Under the pieces are notes generated by a model, which saw only the letters and a program-made list of their open reading frames with translations, was not told where the DNA came from and did not search any database. Positions 8,266 through 15,869 of a stretch of 37,459 bases of DNA are shown here, one piece after another; the stretch's first letter is position 1; each line of letters opens with the position of its first letter. The DNA is from an uncultured Blautia sp. (GTDB taxonomy: Bacteria; Bacillota; Clostridia; Lachnospirales; Lachnospiraceae). The stretch is taken from positions 1-37,459 of the forward strand of contig CALCDJ010000031.1 of the NCBI GenBank assembly GCA_937900135.1, given 5' to 3'. The position numbers and the translations under genes are program-made.

Positions 8266-8862
8266 TCAAAGCTCTACCCTGCCCTCCAGGGCTCTTAACA
8301 GCGTCACTTCATCAATATATTCCAGATCTCCACCCACCGGCACGCCACTGGCGATTCGACTGACCTTGATCCCCGTAGGCTTGATCAGCTTACTGATATA
8401 CATGGCTGTGGTTTCTCCCTCCAGGCTGGAATTGGTGGCAATGATTACCTCTCTGACATCCTCCTGAAGACGTTTCATCAGTTCCTTCAGTTTAATGTCA
8501 TCCGGTCCGATTCCCAGCATAGGAGAAATGGCGCCATGTAATACGTGATACACACCGTCATATTTCCCTGTCTTTTCATAGGCAGCCAGATCTCTTGTAT
8601 TTTCTACTACCATGATCACGCCTTTATCCCGGTTGGGATTGCTGCAGATGGGACACAGTTCTTTATCGGTAAGCGTATAACAGCTTTTGCAATATTGAAC
8701 GTTTTCTCTGGCTCCTGTGATGGCTGCTGTCAACTGAGAAACCTGATCCTTGGGCATATTCATAATATGAAACGCCAGACGCTGGGCGGATTTCGCTCCA
8801 ATTCCCGGCAAATGGGAAAGCTGCTCGATCAGTTTGTTGATATGCGTACTGTAGTATTCCAT
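8266..8862 (-). CDS. recR: Recombination mediator protein RecR
   Basis: This 198-residue protein has the normal RecR length and architecture: an N-terminal helix-hairpin-helix (IEQLSHLPGIGAKSAQRLAFHIM), a four-cysteine zinc finger (CKSCYTLTDKELCPIC, 57-72), and a Toprim domain (VIMVVENTRDLAAYEKTGKYDGVYHVLHGAISP). It acts with RecF and RecO to load RecA at single-strand gaps. Its start codon overlaps the ybaB stop codon (TGATG), giving tight translational coupling. The gene order dnaX-ybaB-recR is conserved across Firmicutes. Confidence 0.97.
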   Translation of the reverse strand: MEYYSTHINKLIEQLSHLPGIGAKSAQRLAFHIMNMPKDQVSQLTAAITGARENVQYCKSCYTLTDKELCPICSNPNRDKGVIMVVENTRDLAAYEKTGKYDGVYHVLHGAISPMLGIGPDDIKLKELMKRLQEDVREVIIATNSSLEGETTAMYISKLIKPTGIKVSRIASGVPVGGDLEYIDEVTLLRALEGRVEL

Positions 8863-9218
8863 CAGAAAGGAAGTCCTCCGCCAAGACCGCCAAAGCCGCC
8901 TGTCAGCTTGGACATCACAGCCGCAGATTCCTCTTCGACCTTGCGAAGGGCTTCGTTGGTCGCTGCCACGATGAGATCCTGAAGCATTTCAATATCATCG
9001 GGATCTACTACTTCTTCTGCCAGCTTCACCTCTGTCACTTCACGTTTTCCGGAAATGCTGACTTCCACTGCGCCGCCTCCTGCAGTCGCTGTAAATACTT
9101 TTTCTTCCAGAGCCTTCTGATTCTCTTCCATCTGACGCTGCATCTTCTGCGCCTGTTTCATTAAATTATTCATATTTCCCGGCATTCCCATGCCAGGAAA
9201 TCCTCCACGTTTTGCCAT
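8862..9218 (-). CDS. YbaB/EbfC family nucleoid-associated protein
   Basis: This 118-residue small DNA-binding protein has a glycine/methionine-rich N-terminus (FPGMGMPGNMNNLMKQAQKMQRQMEENQKAL), the beta-strand region FTATAGGGAVEVSISGKREV, and the family's LQDLIVAATNEALRKVEEESAAVMSKLTGG. It sits between dnaX and recR as in most bacteria and overlaps recR by one base. Family members bind DNA as dimers and are linked to nucleoid structure. The N-terminal and C-terminal Gly/Pro/Phe-rich tails are typical. Confidence 0.95.
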   Translation of the reverse strand: MAKRGGFPGMGMPGNMNNLMKQAQKMQRQMEENQKALEEKVFTATAGGGAVEVSISGKREVTEVKLAEEVVDPDDIEMLQDLIVAATNEALRKVEEESAAVMSKLTGGFGGLGGGLPF

Positions 9219-9240
9219 TTGTTTATCCTCCTGTTATCAA

Positions 9241-10845
9241 TTATATTTCTGTTTCCGGATCTTCTTCCACCACCACATCCATATGGATGTTTTCTTTGAT
9301 GGCCTGATCCACGGTAATCTGTGACAGATTTGTGTGAGCATGCTGGTTGGCTACCAGCATCTGAATTTCCACCCTTTTTCCTGTCTGGCGCTCAATAATC
9401 CCTGCCAGTTCTTCCTTCGCCTCCGGGTTATCCACATAAGACTGTCCCAGAAAATCCTGAAATTCCACAAACAGAACCGGGCTGCCTGTTTCTCCGTTGT
9501 ACTTCGGTATGGAGCGCTGAAGCATCTGCTTGAACACTCCGCTGGTCTGTCCCACGATCACCTTCCAGCCTGCCACAATCTTCTGGAGATCTTCCGGCGC
9601 AGCCTTCCTGGGTTCTTGTTTCACCTCCGGAATTTCTTCCGGCGCCCCCGGAGACGCTTCTGACGCCTTGACCACCACCTGCTGTGCCGGACGTTCTTCC
9701 ATCTGCCGTTCCAGGACGCGAATTCGATCCAGTACCGAATCCAGATTCGTTTCCATTGCAGGACGGCAGAGCTTAATCAATGCAATTTCCACCAGAACTC
9801 TTTTCTGTGCAGCGAAACGGATCTGATTAGAAAGCTCCGAAAAAATACGGATGTAACGCATCAGCGTTTCCACGTCCGTCATCTCGCTTTCTTCTTTTAG
9901 AAGCTTCAGATTCTCCGAAGAGACATCAATGGCTTCTTCCGGATTTTCTGAAGTCTTAACCAGCAGAAGATTTCGCATATACCATGTAAAATCTGCCACA
10001 AACTGACTCAGCTCCCGTCCACCTACAATGAGATCCTCCAGCACATGAATCGCTCCGGTTACATCTCCTTTGAGAACCTTTCGCAGAAGCTGGCTGAACA
10101 CTTCCGTGTCCACAGCCCCCAGAACCTCCAGAACTTTGTCATATGTGAGTTCCTGTCCCAGATAAAAAGCAATGCACTGGTCCAGAAGACTAAGGGCATC
10201 TCGCATGGAACCGTCCCCGGCCTTGGCCACGTAACGGATGGCCTTCTCCTCTGCCTGTACCTGTTCCGCCTTCAGAAGTTCTTTTAACCGATCCGCAATG
10301 GTATCAATGGAAATCCTGTGAAAATCGTATCTCTGACATCGGGACAAAATCGTAATGGGAATCTTATGCGCCTCTGTTGTGGCCAAAATAAAGATAACAT
10401 AAGAAGGCGGTTCCTCCAGGGTTTTCAGCAAGGCGTTAAACGCCCCTGTGGAAAGCATATGCACCTCATCTATGATGTAAACCTTATAATTCCCTTCTGT
10501 AGGTCGGTATGCCACCTCTTCCCGAATCTCACGAATATTATCCACGCCGTTGTTGGAAGCCGCGTCAATCTCGATTACATTCATAGAGGTTCCAGCCTGA
10601 ATCGCCTTACACATTTCACAGGTATTACAGGGACTTCCATCCACAGGATGCTCACAGTTTACAGCCTTCGCCAGAATTTTTGCCACTGTGGTCTTACCGG
10701 TTCCACGTGTTCCGCAGAACAAATATGCATGGCCGATACGATTTGCCTTAATCTGGTTCGTCAAAGTTGTCACGATATGATCCTGCCCTTTTACATCAGC
10801 AAAATTATCGGGCCGGAATTTACGGTATAAGGCAGTATAGCTCAT
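9241..10845 (-). CDS. dnaX: DNA polymerase III subunits gamma/tau
   Basis: This 534-residue clamp-loader ATPase starts with MSYTALYRKFRPDNFADVKGQDHIV and has Walker A GTRGTGKTTVAKI (about 45-57), a zinc module with the cysteines of CEHPVDGSPCNTCEMC, Walker B VYIIDEVHML, and sensor 1 FILATTEAHKIP / ILSRCQRYDF. Domain III and a tau-like C-terminal part follow (about residues 370-534). ATG 10845 is chosen because the GAGGAG site is correctly spaced, while a TTG two codons upstream is less likely. It lies 81 bp after pfk and 22 bp before ybaB. No A-run frameshift signal for gamma was recognised. Confidence 0.95.
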   Translation of the reverse strand: MSYTALYRKFRPDNFADVKGQDHIVTTLTNQIKANRIGHAYLFCGTRGTGKTTVAKILAKAVNCEHPVDGSPCNTCEMCKAIQAGTSMNVIEIDAASNNGVDNIREIREEVAYRPTEGNYKVYIIDEVHMLSTGAFNALLKTLEEPPSYVIFILATTEAHKIPITILSRCQRYDFHRISIDTIADRLKELLKAEQVQAEEKAIRYVAKAGDGSMRDALSLLDQCIAFYLGQELTYDKVLEVLGAVDTEVFSQLLRKVLKGDVTGAIHVLEDLIVGGRELSQFVADFTWYMRNLLLVKTSENPEEAIDVSSENLKLLKEESEMTDVETLMRYIRIFSELSNQIRFAAQKRVLVEIALIKLCRPAMETNLDSVLDRIRVLERQMEERPAQQVVVKASEASPGAPEEIPEVKQEPRKAAPEDLQKIVAGWKVIVGQTSGVFKQMLQRSIPKYNGETGSPVLFVEFQDFLGQSYVDNPEAKEELAGIIERQTGKRVEIQMLVANQHAHTNLSQITVDQAIKENIHMDVVVEEDPETEI

Positions 10846-10873
10846 GAACAAACTCCTCTCTTATGGTTTCCTT

Positions 10874-10911
10874 TCATCAAGCCGCCGCAGGAGGTCTTCC
10901 CGCGGCGTGAT
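10874..10911 (-). other. GC-rich hairpin between pfk and dnaX
   Basis: Leftward, CGCCGC and GCGGCG arms enclose about 14 nt in the 81-bp gap. No T-run follows, so it is not a good terminator. It could be an mRNA processing or stability element. The hairpin is visible; the function is unknown. Confidence 0.4.
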
Positions 10912-10926
10912 AAAAACAGTATTTCA

Positions 10927-12009
10927 TTAATCTCCGAAGCTGATTCCGATCTGCTTCGCAGCTTTTACGGTCTGATCTTTCGGTGAGACCATTTTCAGCT
11001 TGCCAGCGCATTCTGCCAGAGGCACTCTCTTGATCTTACCGTCTACAATTCCGATCATGATTCCATAATCTTCGTCTATGATCGCTTCCGCTGCACCTGC
11101 GCCAATTCTGGTAGAAAGCACACGGTCATATGCACACGGCTCTCCTCCACGCTGGGTATGTCCAGGTACTGTTACGCGAACTTCACTTCCCGTTTCTTTC
11201 AGAATTTCATCTGCGATCTCATAGGAAACAGACGGGTATTTCTTCGCTCTTTCTTCCAGTTTTTCTTTATATTTTTTCTTAGGCAGCTTGGCATCTTCTT
11301 TGGAGATTGCGCCCTCAGCCACAGCCAGAATGGTAAATCTCTTACCAGCCTTATTCCTTCTGCGGATGGCATCCCCTACTTTCTTGATATCATAGGGGAT
11401 TTCCGGAATCAGGATGATATCTGCACCGCCGGCAATCCCTGCATGAAGCGTAAGGCTTCCCACCTTATGTCCCATAATCTCTACGATGAATACGCGGCCA
11501 TGGGATGCTGCTGTTGTGTGGATACAGTCAATGGCATTGGTGGCAATATTAACTGCGCTCTGGAATCCAAATGTCATATCTGTTCCCCAGATGTCATTAT
11601 CAATTGTCTTGGGAAGATGGATGATATTCAGTCCTTCTTCTCTCAAAAGATTCGCAGTCTTCTGGGTACCATTTCCTCCTAAGATTACCAGACAGTCCAG
11701 GCAAAGCTTATGATAAGTCTGCTTCATAGCTTCCACCTTATCCAGTCCCTTTTCATCTGGCACACGCATCAGCTTAAAGGGCTGTCTTGAGGTTCCGAGA
11801 ATGGTTCCGCCCTGGGTCAGGATACCGGAAAAATCCTTCGCAGTCAACATACGGTACTTTCCGTAAATCAGTCCCTTATATCCATCATCAAATCCATACA
11901 CTTCCAGTTCGTCCAGGGAATTCGTCAATCCCTTTACCACACCACGCATGGTAGCATTCAGCGCCTGGCAGTCACCACCGCTGGTCAGTAAGCCAATTCT
12001 CTTGATCAT
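10927..12009 (-). CDS. 6-phosphofructokinase (class III, 'mixed substrate' type)
   Basis: This 360-residue PFK shows SGGDCQALNATMRG (10-23), GGTILGTSR (67-75), GGNGTQKT (111-118), LPKTIDNDIWGTDMTFGF (132-149), VEIMGHKVGSLTLHAGIAGGAD and VTVPGHTQRGG. Gly114 after the Asn113 position favours ATP as donor, while Lys134 (glycine in E. coli PfkA) is the residue found in PPi-type and class III enzymes. The normally acidic magnesium-binding residue of GGDG is Asn113 here. It phosphorylates fructose-6-phosphate in glycolysis. ATG 12009 is preferred over the GTG 9 bp upstream because of the GGGGTG site. A TATAAT-like -10 lies at 12094-12099. Donor specificity needs an assay. Confidence 0.9.
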   Translation of the reverse strand: MIKRIGLLTSGGDCQALNATMRGVVKGLTNSLDELEVYGFDDGYKGLIYGKYRMLTAKDFSGILTQGGTILGTSRQPFKLMRVPDEKGLDKVEAMKQTYHKLCLDCLVILGGNGTQKTANLLREEGLNIIHLPKTIDNDIWGTDMTFGFQSAVNIATNAIDCIHTTAASHGRVFIVEIMGHKVGSLTLHAGIAGGADIILIPEIPYDIKKVGDAIRRRNKAGKRFTILAVAEGAISKEDAKLPKKKYKEKLEERAKKYPSVSYEIADEILKETGSEVRVTVPGHTQRGGEPCAYDRVLSTRIGAGAAEAIIDEDYGIMIGIVDGKIKRVPLAECAGKLKMVSPKDQTVKAAKQIGISFGD

Positions 12010-12093
12010 AATGTACACCCCGTTTCTTTTTCACAAAATCTGGCGGCTATCCCAATAAGGAAAATCACAGCCGCCTGCTTCTTCGTATGTTTT

Positions 12094-12123
12094 ATTATAT
12101 AATAAAGAGGACTCTTCCCGCAA
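12094..12123 (-). promoter_or_regulatory. Promoter of the pfk-dnaX-ybaB-recR transcript
   Basis: Leftward: -35 TTGCGG (12118-12123), 18 bp spacer, -10 TATAAT (12094-12099). The -10 lies inside a 14-bp perfect palindrome of TTATTATATAATAA. The SRP RNA promoter points the other way about 20 bp to the right, so the two are divergent. Confidence 0.55.
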
Positions 12124-12143
12124 TAGGAATTTTCTCAAAATAC

Positions 12144-12172
12144 TTGACATTCCACTGGAAAACATCTATACT
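12144..12172 (+). promoter_or_regulatory. Promoter of SRP RNA
   Basis: A consensus -35 TTGACA (12144-12149), 17-bp spacer and -10 TATACT (12167-12172) place transcription start near 12179, exactly at the 5' end of the SRP RNA structure. Confidence 0.85.
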
Positions 12173-12178
12173 TAAATC

Positions 12179-12440
12179 CGCGCAGCCGGGGAGTTAGCGG
12201 TGCCCTGAACCTGCAATCCGCTATAGCAGGGGTGATGCCAATCCGAGGCTTGTTTCTTGTGAAGCTGCCCTTTATAAGTGGCGTTGACGTCTGGGTCTTA
12301 CGCAACAGGAATCTGTGAACCGTGTCAGGACAGGAATGTAGCAGCACTAAGCAGAACCTTCTGTGTGCCGTAAGGGCGCCTGGGCCGAGTTAACTGTAAA
12401 GGTAACGTTTGTGAGAGCATTCCGACGTGCGGCGCGCAAA
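12179..12440 (+). ncRNA. ffs: Signal recognition particle RNA (large, Gram-positive type)
   Basis: This is an RNA of about 262 nt with the closing helix GCGC-GCCG near the 5' end and CGGC-GCGC near the 3' end, and an Alu-like 5' domain (GGGGAGTTAGCGGTGCCCTG; CAATCCGC). The universal helix 8 tip is GTCAGG-ACA-GGAA-TGT-AGCAGC (about 12326-12347). The conserved symmetric loop and GGAA tetraloop are intact, and the usual UCC/GGA closing pairs are replaced by the compensating ACA/TGT. It binds Ffh and targets membrane proteins. It lies between pfk and tadA as in Bacillus (tadA-scr-dnaX) and has its own promoter and terminator. Ends are estimates. Confidence 0.9.
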
Positions 12441-12452
12441 AAAGAAAAGTAC

Positions 12453-12486
12453 AGGTGTCAGACCTCTGGTCCGGCACCTTTTTTTT
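12453..12486 (+). terminator. Terminator of SRP RNA, overlapping the 3' end of tadA
   Basis: The stem AGGTG..AGACC / GGTCC..CACCT is followed by eight T. The hairpin and T-run encode, on the other strand, the C-terminal residues and stop codon of tadA (stop at 12458). Confidence 0.8.
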
Positions 12487-12961
12487 CTGCTTTTTTTCGT
12501 TTCTTCTCTTCCCTCAGTTCCCTGAAAAAATCAGAGAGCATAACTGAGCATTCCTCTTCCAGAACTCCCCGCGTTACCTGCACTTTATGGTTAAATCCAT
12601 CCATTTCCAGAAGATTCAGCACAGAACCTGCACATCCGGCCTTGGGATTCATACTGCCAATAACCACCTCGTCTATACGGGATTGTACCAGAGCTCCTGC
12701 GCACATCTGGCATGGCTCCAATGTCACATACATGGTGCAGCCCTCCAGTCTCCAGTCCCCCAACTTCCTGCTGGCTTTGCGAATGGCATTTAACTCCGCA
12801 TGGGAAAGGGTATTTTTGTCTGTATTTCTTCGGTTATATCCCCGGGCAATGATTTTCCCTTCATATACGATCACGCAGCCAATGGGTACTTCCATCAGCT
12901 TGCGGGCTTTTTTTGCCTGACGGATCGCTTCTTTCATAAATCGTTCCTGTTCTGTTACCAT
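12458..12961 (-). CDS. tadA: tRNA-specific adenosine-34 deaminase
   Basis: This 167-residue protein has the cytidine/deoxycytidylate deaminase zinc fold. The catalytic H54-A-E56 lies in LSHAELNAI and the second zinc motif P83-C84-x-x-C87 in LEPCQMCAGAL. NPKAGCAGSVLNLL is typical of TadA. It converts A34 to inosine in tRNA-Arg(ACG). The C-terminal tail (residues 150-167) is a Lys/Glu-rich extension encoded across the SRP RNA terminator. The ATG is preceded by AGGAGG. It is convergent with SRP RNA and divergent from the radical SAM gene. The SRP RNA-tadA neighbourhood is conserved in Firmicutes. Confidence 0.95.
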   Translation of the reverse strand: MVTEQERFMKEAIRQAKKARKLMEVPIGCVIVYEGKIIARGYNRRNTDKNTLSHAELNAIRKASRKLGDWRLEGCTMYVTLEPCQMCAGALVQSRIDEVVIGSMNPKAGCAGSVLNLLEMDGFNHKVQVTRGVLEEECSVMLSDFFRELREEKKRKKAEKKGAGPEV

Positions 12962-12992
12962 GTGTCCCTCCTATGACCCCTGTTATCCCTTT

Positions 12993-13038
12993 ATTATAAA
13001 GAATGGCTCTTGCAAAATCAATGTGAGAAACTTAAAAT
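12993..13038. promoter_or_regulatory. Back-to-back promoters for tadA (-) and the radical SAM gene (+)
   Basis: Leftward: TTGATT (13016-13021), 17 bp, TATAAT (12993-12998). Rightward: TTGCAA (13010-13015), 17 bp, TAAAAT (13033-13038). The two -35 elements abut, so RNA polymerase can probably not occupy both at once. Confidence 0.65.
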
Positions 13039-13094
13039 ATAACTTATGCGGCATCTTGCCGCTATGAACTCACCAAGAAAGAAGGCTTCACTCC

Positions 13095-13790
13095 ATGAAA
13101 ATATGTGGTCTAAATAAAACAACCCTTCTGGATTATCCAGGAAGGGTCGCTTCAACAATATTTCTGGGCGGATGCAATTTCCGCTGTCCTTTTTGCCATA
13201 ACAGCTCCCTGGTTCTCCATCCAGAGCTGGAACCATCCATTTCTCAGGAAGAAATTCTGGCCTTCCTGAAAAAAAGAAAAGGAATCCTGGAGGGCGTATG
13301 TATCACAGGAGGCGAACCCACCCTTGACCGGGAATTGCCGGAATTTCTCAAAAAAATCCGTGAACTGGGATACCCAATCAAGCTGGATACCAACGGCTCC
13401 CGGCCTGATATCCTGAAAAAACTGGCAGAAGAACATCTGGTAGATAAAATCGCCATGGATATCAAAGCCTCACCGGAGAACTACCACCGGCTCACCGGCA
13501 TTGCCACACCTGACCTGGAGGCAATCCGGGAATCTGCCGCTTTTCTTCTTCACGGAACCCTGGATTATGAATTTCGTACCACTGTAGTAAAGGAGCTTCA
13601 TACAGAGGCAGATTTTCTTTCCATCGGTCAATGGCTGTCCGGCGCCAAGGCCTATTATCTCCAGGCTTACAAGGACTCTGATACTGTCCTTCAGCCTGGA
13701 TTTTGCAGCTATTCCCTGGAAGAACTACAGCATTTTCGCTCGCTGCTTCTTCCCTATATTTCATCTGTGGAAATTCGGGGTATGGATTGA
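13095..13790 (+). CDS. Anaerobic ribonucleotide reductase activating protein-like radical SAM enzyme
   Basis: This 231-residue radical SAM protein is of the NrdG2 type. It begins with KICGLNKTTLLDYPGRVASTIFLGGCNFRCPFCHN, where the CxxxCxxC cysteines that bind the 4Fe-4S cluster are C28, C32 and C35 (approximate numbers). GVCITGGEPTL (about 71-81) is the SAM-binding GGE motif, and KLDTNG and AMDIKASPENY follow. Such enzymes make a 5'-deoxyadenosyl radical and often install a glycyl radical in NrdD. No nrdD lies in this window, so the partner is unproven. An AAGAAAGAAGG-type site precedes the ATG. The last 30 bp overlap the convergent DUF6128-type gene. Confidence 0.85.
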   Translation: MKICGLNKTTLLDYPGRVASTIFLGGCNFRCPFCHNSSLVLHPELEPSISQEEILAFLKKRKGILEGVCITGGEPTLDRELPEFLKKIRELGYPIKLDTNGSRPDILKKLAEEHLVDKIAMDIKASPENYHRLTGIATPDLEAIRESAAFLLHGTLDYEFRTTVVKELHTEADFLSIGQWLSGAKAYYLQAYKDSDTVLQPGFCSYSLEELQHFRSLLLPYISSVEIRGMD

Positions 13791-14885
13791 GCGATACCAA
13801 TATCCCCCTTTTCCTCTTTGCAGCTGTATTTTCCTGCTCTCCTTAAAATAAGGGAACCCGAACATATTTGCCATAAACTGCTCCTGTTGGTCATACCCTC
13901 CCGGAACCCCCAGTATCCAGGAGCCGTCTGCCTTTTGTCCCAACAGAAGATGCCCAAAATTATAAAATCCATAAAGAAGAAAACGATTGTTCCGAAGTCC
14001 CCAGTCTTTTCGGTTCAGGCGGTTAAAGTCCCGGAGCTGTATCTGAATTCCCCGTATCAGTTCTCCATCTCCGAAAGGATCAAACATTGGCTGGACCGGC
14101 TGCTGAGAAACCGAAGCTTCTGCCTTTTGAATTTCCTGGGTGTGAAGAACTTTTTCCGGTTCTTCCGGAATTTTCGGATTTTGTTCTTCCTTTGAGGCTT
14201 CTTCTTCCCTGGGACTTTCCTCTTTCTCAGGATTCTCTTCTTCCCTGAGGCATTCCTCTTTCTTAGGATTCTCTTCTTCCCTGGGGCTTTCCTCCTCTTC
14301 GGGATTCTCTTCTTCCCTGAGACTTTCCTCTTTTTCAGTATTCTCCTCTTCCCCGGGTTGACCTTCCTCCTCCCCTGGTTGGCTCTCTTCCTCAGGAGTT
14401 TCCGGTTTTTCTGCTTCTATGCTTTCCTCTGCTTCCTTTGGCAGTTCCTGATGCCCTGTTTTTTTCTTCAAAATCCCAGGTTCCTGTGTTGACGTAAGTT
14501 CCCGGAAATTTTCCGGTCGGATCGGCTGATCATCCCACTCAGTTCCAAAGAAAGCTCCATTCTCTGTTTTCAGGATTATGCCTCCCATTTGCCCAAAGGA
14601 AAAACCGGAGTGATTCATATCACTGGCATCTGTTTCCATCAGACACCGGGTTATGGTTTCTCCGGTTTGAAAATTTCCAAGAAGAATCCCGTCCATCAGA
14701 CCTGCTCTCCGTACAATGCCATACACACTTCCACGGACATTTGGGGTCAGGCCCGAACATTGCAGCTGAAGCTGCAGACGGCAGCGCATGGATCGCACTT
14801 CCGCCTTGATAAATCCACAGTTTTCTCCCTTTTTTCCCTTATGGTATTCATACACATATGCAACGAAACGCTGATATCCAGACAA
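13761..14885 (-). CDS. DUF6128-type protein with glutamate-rich repeat linker
   Basis: This 374-residue protein has two conserved-looking ends. The N-terminal domain (1-125) starts SGYQRFVAYVYEYHKGKKG, and the C-terminal domain (about 260-370) includes FGDGELIRGIQIQLRDFNRLNRKDWGLRNNRFLLYGFYNFGHLLLG. They are joined by a very acidic linker with four copies of a 12-residue unit of the type EENPEKEESPRE. The ends resemble the Lachnospiraceae family DUF6128, function unknown. No signal peptide or membrane helix is seen. The start is TTG 14885 with GGAGG 8 nt before it. Upstream, GGCATGAA and TATACATT spaced 15 bp resemble a sporulation sigma-E/K promoter, a weak inference. It overlaps the convergent radical SAM gene by 30 bp. 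Confidence 0.7.
   Translation of the reverse strand: MSGYQRFVAYVYEYHKGKKGENCGFIKAEVRSMRCRLQLQLQCSGLTPNVRGSVYGIVRRAGLMDGILLGNFQTGETITRCLMETDASDMNHSGFSFGQMGGIILKTENGAFFGTEWDDQPIRPENFRELTSTQEPGILKKKTGHQELPKEAEESIEAEKPETPEEESQPGEEEGQPGEEENTEKEESLREEENPEEEESPREEENPKKEECLREEENPEKEESPREEEASKEEQNPKIPEEPEKVLHTQEIQKAEASVSQQPVQPMFDPFGDGELIRGIQIQLRDFNRLNRKDWGLRNNRFLLYGFYNFGHLLLGQKADGSWILGVPGGYDQQEQFMANMFGFPYFKESRKIQLQRGKGGYWYRSIHTPNFHR
14203..14346 (-). repeat. Four tandem 36-bp coding repeats
   Basis: Units start at 14203, 14239, 14275 and 14311 with an exact 36-bp period and about 80% or more identity by eye. They encode the 12-residue Glu-rich units of the DUF6128-type protein. There are no spacers. 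Confidence 0.9.
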
Positions 14886-15001
14886 ACATCTTCCTCCATT
14901 GCTGATTTTACACTAATGTATATGAAAGTTTTTTCGTTTCATGCCCTATTCTTTTACGTAAAAGATTTCTATCTTTGAAAAAGTCTCTTACAAAACGCCT
15001 G

Positions 15002-15715
15002 TTACAAATAGGGAGTTCCTGGTATTTCCGGATAACTTCCCATTCCGATCAGCAGCTCCAATCCAATCTGACGCGCCGAAAGCACTGCCGTTTTTACTGC
15101 ACTGGCGTCTCCGGACAAAGCAAGAATCACCTCGTTGGAATGACTGGTTCCCACATCCGGCGTCATATAGCGAATAATCTTTACTCCTGAGGCTTTGACC
15201 GCAGTATCCGCCATAACCAGGCCAATGGCTGCCGGTGATCCTGCCATAAATCCAAAGGCTTCTCCCGGTACTGCTCCAAAAGCCTTCTGCAGAGCCTGTC
15301 CTGCACTGGCAGAAAAAGCAAATTCCAGATGTCCGGATTCGCTGATATAAAGTTCGCCTGCATATTTATTGGTAAGTTCCAGCGCAAGGGATACCGCATG
15401 ACGTACGTCAGAAACGTCTGCCCCGCCAAGGACAATGTAATTTCCGTGACCGCCCCATCCCTTGGTATCTCTTGGAAGTTCAATGGACAAAACTTCTGTG
15501 TTCGTAGCTTTTACCGCATCATCAATAGCGGTAAGCTGTCCAGCAGCACCGGTTCTGGAGCTGAAAAGTCCAAGAGTATGATATTTTTTCCCAATATTCA
15601 TCTGTTCAAGCAGAGTATCGTCAATTCCAGATATCACCAGACCAATGGTATCCAAAACAGCAGTTCCTACAAATTCTGTACGTGTACAATGGGTGCTTAT
15701 GCTGTGCACATCCAT
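15002..15715 (-). CDS. PduB-like bacterial microcompartment shell protein (tandem BMC domains)
   Basis: This 237-residue trimeric shell protein has two BMC domains in tandem. It matches PduB closely by eye: TEFVGTAVLDTIGLVISGIDDTLLEQM, SLGxxSSRTGAAGQ (here LGLFSSRTGAAGQ), DDAVKATNTEVLSIELPRDTKGWGGHGNYIVLGGADVSDVRHAVSLAL, then the second domain HLEFAFSASAGQALQKAFGAVPGEAFGFMAGSPAAIGLVMADTAVKASGVKI and TSHSNEVILALSGDASAVKTAVLSARQIGLELL. PduB anchors the enzyme core to the shell and may form pores. No other microcompartment gene lies in the window, so this is an orphan (satellite) shell gene. AAAGGAG precedes the ATG, and an extended -10 TGTTATACT lies near 15762-15770. Confidence 0.9.
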   Translation of the reverse strand: MDVHSISTHCTRTEFVGTAVLDTIGLVISGIDDTLLEQMNIGKKYHTLGLFSSRTGAAGQLTAIDDAVKATNTEVLSIELPRDTKGWGGHGNYIVLGGADVSDVRHAVSLALELTNKYAGELYISESGHLEFAFSASAGQALQKAFGAVPGEAFGFMAGSPAAIGLVMADTAVKASGVKIIRYMTPDVGTSHSNEVILALSGDASAVKTAVLSARQIGLELLIGMGSYPEIPGTPYL

Positions 15716-15825
15716 AATTTTCTCTCCTTTGGCATTTATTTCCGTTACTTTTTTAGTATAACATGCCCTTTCCCATTAGAAAAGAACAAAAAAATCGAAA
15801 AAACAGAAAAAAATATTTTTTCTTG

Positions 15826-15854
15826 TTGACAAATCCCATAAAAACACATATAAT
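15826..15854 (+). promoter_or_regulatory. Promoter of tRNA-Pro
   Basis: Consensus -35 TTGACA (15826-15831), 17 bp, consensus -10 TATAAT (15849-15854), 15 bp before the mature tRNA. Confidence 0.9.
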
Positions 15855-15869
15855 ATTTCTTGCAGTTGA

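Noticed and set aside
7572..8363. 263-residue plus-strand ORF
   Set aside because: It is antisense to the LacI regulator and recR, both clear families, and its translation is rich in His, Cys and Phe as expected of a shadow frame.
12135..12347. 70-residue minus-strand ORF
   Set aside because: It lies over the SRP RNA and its promoter; it has no ribosome site and no recognisable composition.
14203..14346. Possible CRISPR array
   Set aside because: The 36-bp units are directly abutting with no spacers and encode a Glu-rich peptide in frame.
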